Assembly (NCBI GenBank): GCA_010671975.1 | Contig: JAAHIA010000040.1 | Location: 1 to 18,529, forward strand | DNA length: 18,529 nt | Direction of reading: 5' to 3' | Source: Leptolyngbya sp. SIO4C1 | GTDB lineage: Bacteria > Cyanobacteriota > Cyanobacteriia > Phormidesmidales > Phormidesmidaceae | Shown: positions 14,597 to 18,529 of the stretch, one piece after another | Position numbering within the stretch: position 1 is the stretch's first letter | Layout of the letters: each line of letters opens with the position of its first letter | Position numbers and translations under genes: made by a program | Notes under the pieces: model-generated | What the model was told of the DNA's origin: nothing | The model's database searches: none | Seen by the model: only the letters and a program-made list of their open reading frames with translations

Positions 14597-15595
14597 ATGA
14601 GACACCCTAAGCCGCTTGCCAGCCTCTCACTAGACTTAGACAATCAGTGGACCTATATGAAGATCCACGGCGATGCCGGGTGGGACACTTTTCCGTCCTA
14701 CTTAGAGACGGTGGTGCCGCGCACGCTGTCCTTGCTAGACGAGCTCGGGCTAAAGATTACCTACTTCATCATCGGTCAAGATGCGGCCTTAGCCAAAAAT
14801 CATGCGGCGCTGCGCGCGATCGCAGCCGCCGGCCACGAGATTGGCAACCATTCGTTTGACCATGACTCTTGGCTACACCTGCACAGCGATGCCGCTATCG
14901 AGCAGGACATTGCTCAGGCAGAAACTGTGATTGAGCAGGCAACCGGACAGCGCCCGGTGGGCTTTCGCGGGCCTGGCTACAGCCTGTCTGAGTCGGTGCT
15001 GCAAATTTTGGCCCAGCGCGGCTATCAGTACGATGCCTCTACGTTTCCCACATTTTTAGGCCCGCTGGCTCGCGCCTACTACTTTATGACCGCCAAGGGC
15101 CTGACACCGACAGAAAAAGAACAGCGCAAAATGCTGTTTGGCGGCTTTCGCGACGGCTTTCAGCCGCTGAAACCCTACCGCTGGCTGGCGACCGAGCAGC
15201 CGCTGGTCGAGATTCCAGTGACGACGATGCCAATTTTTAAGGTACCGATTCACTTTAGCTATATTTTGTATCTGGCCGGCTATTCAAGTGCGATCGCGCT
15301 GCTCTACTTCCGACTGGCCCTGCTGCTGTGCAAACTGACTAAAACGCAGCCGTCGCTGCTGCTGCACCCGCTCGACTTCTTAGATGAGAGCGATGCGCCT
15401 GAGCTAGCCTTTTTTCCCGCGATGCAGCTGCCCAGCTATAAGAAGCGAATTGTGCTGCGCAAAGCCCTCAAGATGATGGGTCGCCAGTTTGAGATTCTGC
15501 CGATGGGAGCTCACGCTCGGGCCTTGCAGCAGCAACGCCCCCAGCGACAGGGCATGAATCCCAAATTTCAAACGCCGATTGCTCGACTAGCCTAG
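14597..15595 (+). CDS. CE4/NodB-fold polysaccharide deacetylase, cytosolic (ArnD-like placement)
   Basis: A 332-residue carbohydrate esterase 4 protein. Motif 1 is SLDLDN (11-16), with Asp13 and Asp15 instead of the usual TFDDG. Motif 2 is GHEIGNHSFDH (79-89), with metal-binding His85 and His89. Motif 3 is GFRGPGYSLS (122-131), and LLLHPLDFLD near 252-261 supplies the late histidine. The family removes N-acyl groups. There is no signal peptide, unlike deacetylases of exported polymers. A strongly hydrophobic stretch near 219-247 may touch the membrane. This combination recalls ArnD, which deformylates a polyprenyl-phosphate sugar at the inner face of the membrane. The gene starts immediately after the flavoprotein stop and ends with a 9-base overlap with the convergent DM13 gene. 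The N-acyl substrate is inferred. Confidence 0.88.
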   Translation: MRHPKPLASLSLDLDNQWTYMKIHGDAGWDTFPSYLETVVPRTLSLLDELGLKITYFIIGQDAALAKNHAALRAIAAAGHEIGNHSFDHDSWLHLHSDAAIEQDIAQAETVIEQATGQRPVGFRGPGYSLSESVLQILAQRGYQYDASTFPTFLGPLARAYYFMTAKGLTPTEKEQRKMLFGGFRDGFQPLKPYRWLATEQPLVEIPVTTMPIFKVPIHFSYILYLAGYSSAIALLYFRLALLLCKLTKTQPSLLLHPLDFLDESDAPELAFFPAMQLPSYKKRIVLRKALKMMGRQFEILPMGAHARALQQQRPQRQGMNPKFQTPIARLA

Positions 15596-16066
15596 GCTGG
15601 CATAGCCAAAGGTGATGTTGAAATCAGCGCACCAGATGGCGACAGACTGATAGCTGTCTAGGTTGAGACTGCTCGGCAACCGGTAGCGCTGCGCGCCGCT
15701 AAAGCGCTGTAGGTCGGCCACCACCGTATAGTCAGCCTCGGCCAGGTTAACCGGAACAGTAGCCCCGTTATAGAACACTACCTGCACGGTTGGGCCGCGT
15801 GCGGTGTCAAAGGCTGCATCAAATTCGAGGTAGCGCTGTCCGTTTTCTTCCACAATCCGGGCACCGCCGGTGGTGGCATGAGAGCGATCAACGGTGACAA
15901 ACTGTCCCTGCGACAGCGGCCGCGCCGCCGCCTGTGCCACCAGCGTCTCAGTCGATGATGCGGCTAGCGGGGCGACCGGTTCTGCAATCCCTTTTGCCTG
16001 GGCAAAGGAAACGACTGAGCCAGTGAGCATTAGGGCTGACAGACTGGTGAAGAGGAACGTTTTCAT
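15587..16066 (-). CDS. Secreted DM13-domain protein
   Basis: A 159-residue exported protein. Residues 1-24 are a Sec signal peptide (basic MK, hydrophobic FLFTSLSALMLTGSVVS, likely cleavage after AQA). Residues 50-159 form a DM13 domain, recognised by GARIVEENGQRYLEFD, a YTVVADLQRFSGAQRY stretch, and the terminal IWCADFNITFG with its conserved cysteine. DM13 is described as a possible redox or electron-transfer domain of extracellular proteins; its role in bacteria is not settled. GGAGAA lies about 9 bases before the ATG at 16066, which fixes the start. It is convergent with, and overlaps by 9 bases, the deacetylase gene, and is divergent from the ABC exporter. The mature protein would be periplasmic or extracellular. 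Confidence 0.88.
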   Translation of the reverse strand: MKTFLFTSLSALMLTGSVVSFAQAKGIAEPVAPLAASSTETLVAQAAARPLSQGQFVTVDRSHATTGGARIVEENGQRYLEFDAAFDTARGPTVQVVFYNGATVPVNLAEADYTVVADLQRFSGAQRYRLPSSLNLDSYQSVAIWCADFNITFGYASLG

Positions 16067-16170
16067 GCGATGTGTTCTCCGAGGTGGTTGACTAGCGGCT
16101 GAAGCTTGCCGCCTTAATAATGACTATCGGCTCTCTAGCTGAGTCGCAGATGATAGCCTTCTGAGCTCGC

Positions 16171-16177
16171 TATAATA
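16171..16177. promoter_or_regulatory. Overlapping divergent -10 elements
   Basis: TATAAT (16171-16176, plus) is a consensus -10 facing the ABC exporter but has no good -35. On the minus strand TATTAT (16177-16172) is a -10 facing the DM13 gene, with TTTTCA 17 bases upstream. The two overlap almost completely, so the promoters would compete. Confidence 0.45.
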
Positions 16178-16212
16178 AGCGTCTGGCAATTGACTGAAAA
16201 GTACGAAAAACG

Positions 16213-16228
16213 AGTGATTTGGGTCACT
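16213..16228. promoter_or_regulatory. Candidate CRP-type operator (GTGA-N6-TCAC)
   Basis: AGTGA-TTTGGG-TCACT is a perfect inverted repeat with the GTGA-N6-TCAC core of the CRP consensus TGTGA-N6-TCACA, also bound by cyanobacterial SyCRP1. It lies about 20 bases before the ABC exporter GTG. Its centre is near +38 from the predicted plus-strand start, a position that would repress. It is near -55 from the predicted DM13 start, a position that could activate. A single match by eye. Confidence 0.35.
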
Positions 16229-16247
16229 TGAGGCGGTTTAGCTGGCT

Positions 16248-18101
16248 GTGACGCGATGGGATTTTCTGCGGCGGTCGAGCCTTTTACAGCGCTCTGGCCG
16301 CATGATCGACATTTTGAAAAATACGCCTCGGCTGGTGCGGCTGGTGTGGAACGCAGCGCCAGTCTGGCTGCTGCTAAATATCGGGCTGATGCTGCTCAAC
16401 TCGCTTGGGCCAATCGTTCAGCTCTATGTCGGCAAGCTGATTGTCGATCAGGTAGTGGCGCTGGTCGAAGCTGGCACGCTGGTCTTGCCGCGATCGCTGA
16501 TTTGGCTAGTCGCGGCTGGCTTTGCCTTGAGAGCGCTCGGGGCGCTACTGCAGCAGGCCAGCACCTACGTTGGTCGAGTGCTAGAAGATCAGTTTTTACT
16601 CTATGCCAACCTGCGGCTGCTGAAGCAGGCTACCCGACTCGATTTGGCCTATTATGAATCTTCTCAGTTCTATGATGTGCTCAATCGGGCTCAGCAGAGC
16701 GGCAGCCGCTATCCGCTGCTGGTGGTGCGGCTGTTTACTAGCCTGCTCGGGCAGCTGACTCAGTTTGGCGGGCTGCTGACGCTGCTGCTGCGGTTTAGCC
16801 CCTGGGTGACGCTGCTGCTGCTGGTGAGTACGCTGCCGACCTTTTGGATTGGCGTGCACTATTCTCAGCGGCGCTATCGCATGACCCGCTGGCAGACCCC
16901 AGCGCGGCGGCAGGCCGACTATTTTGGTGAGGTTTTGACCGAGCCGCAGTATGTCAAAGAGGTGCGGCTGTTCAACCTAGGTCACTATCTAGTCGATCAA
17001 TATCGCCGCATTCGTGAAACGTTTAACCAAGAGTCGCGGCAGCTCGCGGCGCGGCAGTCAATGGCACAGTTTAGTCTAGAGCTCATTTCAGCAACCGGAT
17101 TCTACAGCGCCTATGCCTTGGTGATTTGGCAGGGGGTGCGAGGGCTGGTGACCATTGGCGACCTGACGCTCTACGTGGGCGCGTTTCAGCAGGCGCAGGG
17201 CGCCGTTGAGGGGATTTTATCCAGCATTGCCAGCCTCTATGAATACAATCTCTACGTATCGCAGTATTTTGAATTTTTAGACCTGGAGCCGCAGGTCGTC
17301 AGCCAGCCGCATCCAAAGCCGTTTCCCACACCGATTCGGCGGGGGCTGATGCTAGATCGGGTCAATTTCACCTATCCCGGTGCTAGCGAACCGACGCTAA
17401 AAGAGATTTCGCTACAGGTACAGCCGCAGGAATGCATTGCGCTGGTTGGGCTCAACGGCTCCGGCAAAACCACGCTGCTGAAGCTGCTGACGCGACTCTA
17501 CGACATTGACTGTGGCGAGATTTCAATTGACGGCGTCTCTCTTCAGCAGTTTGCGCTGAGCGATCTGCGTCGCAACATCGGCGTATTATTCCAGGATTTT
17601 GCTCGCTATGCGCTGAACGTAGAAGACAATATCGGCTTTGGCAACTTGGCGAAGCGAGACGATCGGCGCAGAATTCAGCGATCGGCGGCGGATGCGGGCG
17701 CCATCGAGGTGATCGAAGAACTCAGCGACGGTTACGAGACCATCTTGGGCAAAATGTTTGCTGGCGGCGTCGATCTTTCAGGCGGACAGTGGCAGAAAAT
17801 TGGCCTGGCGCGCGCCTTTATGAGCGAAGCGCAGATTTTGATTTTAGATGAGCCAACCGCTGCAGTCGATGCGATCGCAGAGCACGATCTGTTCCAGCGT
17901 TTTCGCCAGCTAACCCAAGGCAAAATGACCTTTTTAGTTAGCCATCGCTTCTCCACCGTGCGGATGGCCGATCGCATTGTCGTGCTCGAAAAAGGCCGCA
18001 TCGCTGAGATTGGCACGCACGATGAGCTCATGGCGCAGCAGCAGCGCTATGCGCAGATGTTTCAGCTGCAGGCAGCCAGCTACATCGATGACCCTGAATA
18101 G
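16248..18101 (+). CDS. ABC exporter half-transporter (permease fused to ATPase)
   Basis: A 617-residue ABCB/MsbA-like protein. Residues about 35-310 carry six hydrophobic segments of an ABC exporter membrane domain (LLLNIGLMLLNSLG, a FALRALGALL stretch, TLLLLVSTLPTFWIGVHY). The nucleotide-binding domain has Walker A GLNGSGKTTLLK (about 401-412), the signature LSGGQWQKIGLARAF (about 509), and Walker B ILILDEP (about 531) followed by TAAVDA. The H-loop is LVSHRFST. It should work as a dimer. Substrates of this group are lipids, lipid-linked sugars, peptides or drugs and cannot be read from sequence. The frame opens at GTG 16248; the ATG at 16302 (MIDILKNTPR) is an alternative start 18 residues in. 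The glycan cluster lies 650 bases upstream and is the obvious candidate for supplying cargo. Confidence 0.9.
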   Translation: MTRWDFLRRSSLLQRSGRMIDILKNTPRLVRLVWNAAPVWLLLNIGLMLLNSLGPIVQLYVGKLIVDQVVALVEAGTLVLPRSLIWLVAAGFALRALGALLQQASTYVGRVLEDQFLLYANLRLLKQATRLDLAYYESSQFYDVLNRAQQSGSRYPLLVVRLFTSLLGQLTQFGGLLTLLLRFSPWVTLLLLVSTLPTFWIGVHYSQRRYRMTRWQTPARRQADYFGEVLTEPQYVKEVRLFNLGHYLVDQYRRIRETFNQESRQLAARQSMAQFSLELISATGFYSAYALVIWQGVRGLVTIGDLTLYVGAFQQAQGAVEGILSSIASLYEYNLYVSQYFEFLDLEPQVVSQPHPKPFPTPIRRGLMLDRVNFTYPGASEPTLKEISLQVQPQECIALVGLNGSGKTTLLKLLTRLYDIDCGEISIDGVSLQQFALSDLRRNIGVLFQDFARYALNVEDNIGFGNLAKRDDRRRIQRSAADAGAIEVIEELSDGYETILGKMFAGGVDLSGGQWQKIGLARAFMSEAQILILDEPTAAVDAIAEHDLFQRFRQLTQGKMTFLVSHRFSTVRMADRIVVLEKGRIAEIGTHDELMAQQQRYAQMFQLQAASYIDDPE

Positions 18102-18162
18102 ACAAAACCGAATAGCGGCTCTGTATAGTAAAGGTAGAGCAAGTACGCAGTTTCAACTGGGC

Positions 18163-18167
18163 AGGAG
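18163..18167 (+). promoter_or_regulatory. Strong ribosome binding site
   Basis: AGGAG at 18163-18167, eight bases before the ATG at 18176. Most other starts in this window lack a good Shine-Dalgarno sequence, so this one supports translation of the very short gene that follows. Confidence 0.6.
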
Positions 18168-18175
18168 TGACACCG

Positions 18176-18265
18176 ATGAACAGAGAGATTAATAAGCTAT
18201 GGCTATGGGCTGGGGCATTCGGTACCCTACTGCTGCTGTGGATTAGCATCAGCCTGCTGGTTTAA
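18176..18265 (+). CDS. Small single-helix membrane protein, 29 residues
   Basis: A 29-residue reading frame, MNREINKLWLWAGAFGTLLL onward to ISISLLV, ending in TAA at 18263-18265. The first 7 residues are polar and charged; the rest is one membrane helix with several tryptophans. This is the size and layout of the single-helix subunits that cyanobacteria attach to photosynthetic and respiratory complexes, but it is not PetN, PetL, PsaM or another that I recognise. Evidence for reality is the AGGAG eight bases before the ATG and a stop only five bases before the SDR start codon. A TATAGT (18124-18129) with TAGACA upstream (19-base spacer) could be its promoter. It may be a membrane microprotein or a translated leader for the SDR gene. 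Confidence 0.5.
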   Translation: MNREINKLWLWAGAFGTLLLLWISISLLV

Positions 18266-18270
18266 GCACA

Positions 18271-18529
18271 GTGGAGCTCCTGCCAGAAGTTTCACAAAAA
18301 CAGACGCTAGTCGTAGGAGCCAGCCAAGGCATTGGGCTAGGCTTTGTGCAGCAGCTGCTCGAGATGCCTAACATCGCACAGGTATTTGCCACCTATCGCA
18401 GCCCAGAGCGGGCAGCCGCGCTGCTAGAGCTGGCTAACCAAGCTGAGCGACTACACTGCCTGCCGATGGATCTGACCGATGAGGCACAAATCGCGACGGG
18501 CCTGGCTCAAATTCAAAGTGCAGCCAATC
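18271..18529 (+). CDS. Short-chain dehydrogenase/reductase, N-terminal part (cut by window edge)
   Basis: A partial 86-residue reading frame starting at GTG 18271. It begins VELLPEVSQKQTLVVGASQG, with the SDR nucleotide-binding fingerprint GASQGIG at residues 18-24. It continues through FATYRSPERAAALL, where the arginine may favour NADP, to LPMDLTDEAQI, the adenine-contacting Asp-Leu region. The catalytic Ser, Tyr and Lys are outside the window. The look is that of CsgA-like or sepiapterin-reductase-like SDRs. No Shine-Dalgarno sequence precedes the GTG, and the small membrane-protein stop lies five bases upstream. It is probably translated by coupling to that frame. Confidence 0.8.
   Translation, partial: MELLPEVSQKQTLVVGASQGIGLGFVQQLLEMPNIAQVFATYRSPERAAALLELANQAERLHCLPMDLTDEAQIATGLAQIQSAAN

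Noticed and set aside
1049..17877. Repeated GCGATCGC octamers as a functional repeat array
   Set aside because: They are dispersed, mostly inside genes, and are the well-known HIP1 signature of cyanobacterial genomes.

Overview
The window reads as cyanobacterial chromosome. The octamer GCGATCGC (HIP1, a cyanobacterial hallmark) recurs at about one copy per kb, for example near 1049, 2727, 5164, 7487, 10584, 13593 and 17871. The small-gene repertoire (CPBP protease, DM13 protein, cyanobacteria-like proteins of unknown function) fits this. I cannot name the genus from sequence alone. There are no rRNA, tRNA or CRISPR features.

Left part (1-4318). An IS1-family transposase gene enters from the left edge on the minus strand, and its end appears to have inserted into the 3' end of a small membrane-protein gene. 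That gene is TAATG-coupled to a CPBP-family intramembrane protease. Next come an AAA+ ATPase with an unrecognised N-terminal region (minus), a low-complexity protein with a conserved-looking C-terminal domain (plus), and a class I glutamine amidotransferase (minus) that overlaps it tail to tail. A 576-bp gene-free, AT-richer stretch with small hairpins and no GCGATCGC follows (4319-4894).

Central part (4895-15595). Nine plus-strand genes form a glycan or glycolipid cluster: GT2 glycosyltransferase with two C-terminal membrane helices, DegT/ArnB-type aminotransferase, Gfo/Idh/MocA dehydrogenase, left-handed beta-helix acyltransferase with a zinc-ribbon tail, FAD oxidoreductase, GT39/PMT-like membrane glycosyltransferase, zinc-binding SAM methyltransferase, a second FAD oxidoreductase, and a CE4 deacetylase without signal peptide. 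Several junctions are ATGA or TAATG overlaps or zero-gap, so at least parts are translationally coupled. My main hypothesis is that the set works like the Arn (or FlmF/NaxD/FlmK) lipid-sugar pathways. An amino sugar would be made and N-acylated in the cytosol, loaded on polyprenyl phosphate by the GT2 enzyme, deacylated by the CE4 enzyme, and transferred outside the membrane by the PMT-like enzyme. The two flavoproteins and the methyltransferase would be extra tailoring steps. Product and acceptor are unknown.

Right part (15587-18529). A secreted DM13-domain protein (minus) faces the deacetylase gene and overlaps it. It is divergent from a full-length ABC exporter half-transporter across a 181-bp region that holds overlapping -10 elements and a CRP-like palindrome. 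Then come a 29-residue single-helix membrane protein with an excellent ribosome binding site, and the start of a short-chain dehydrogenase cut by the window end.
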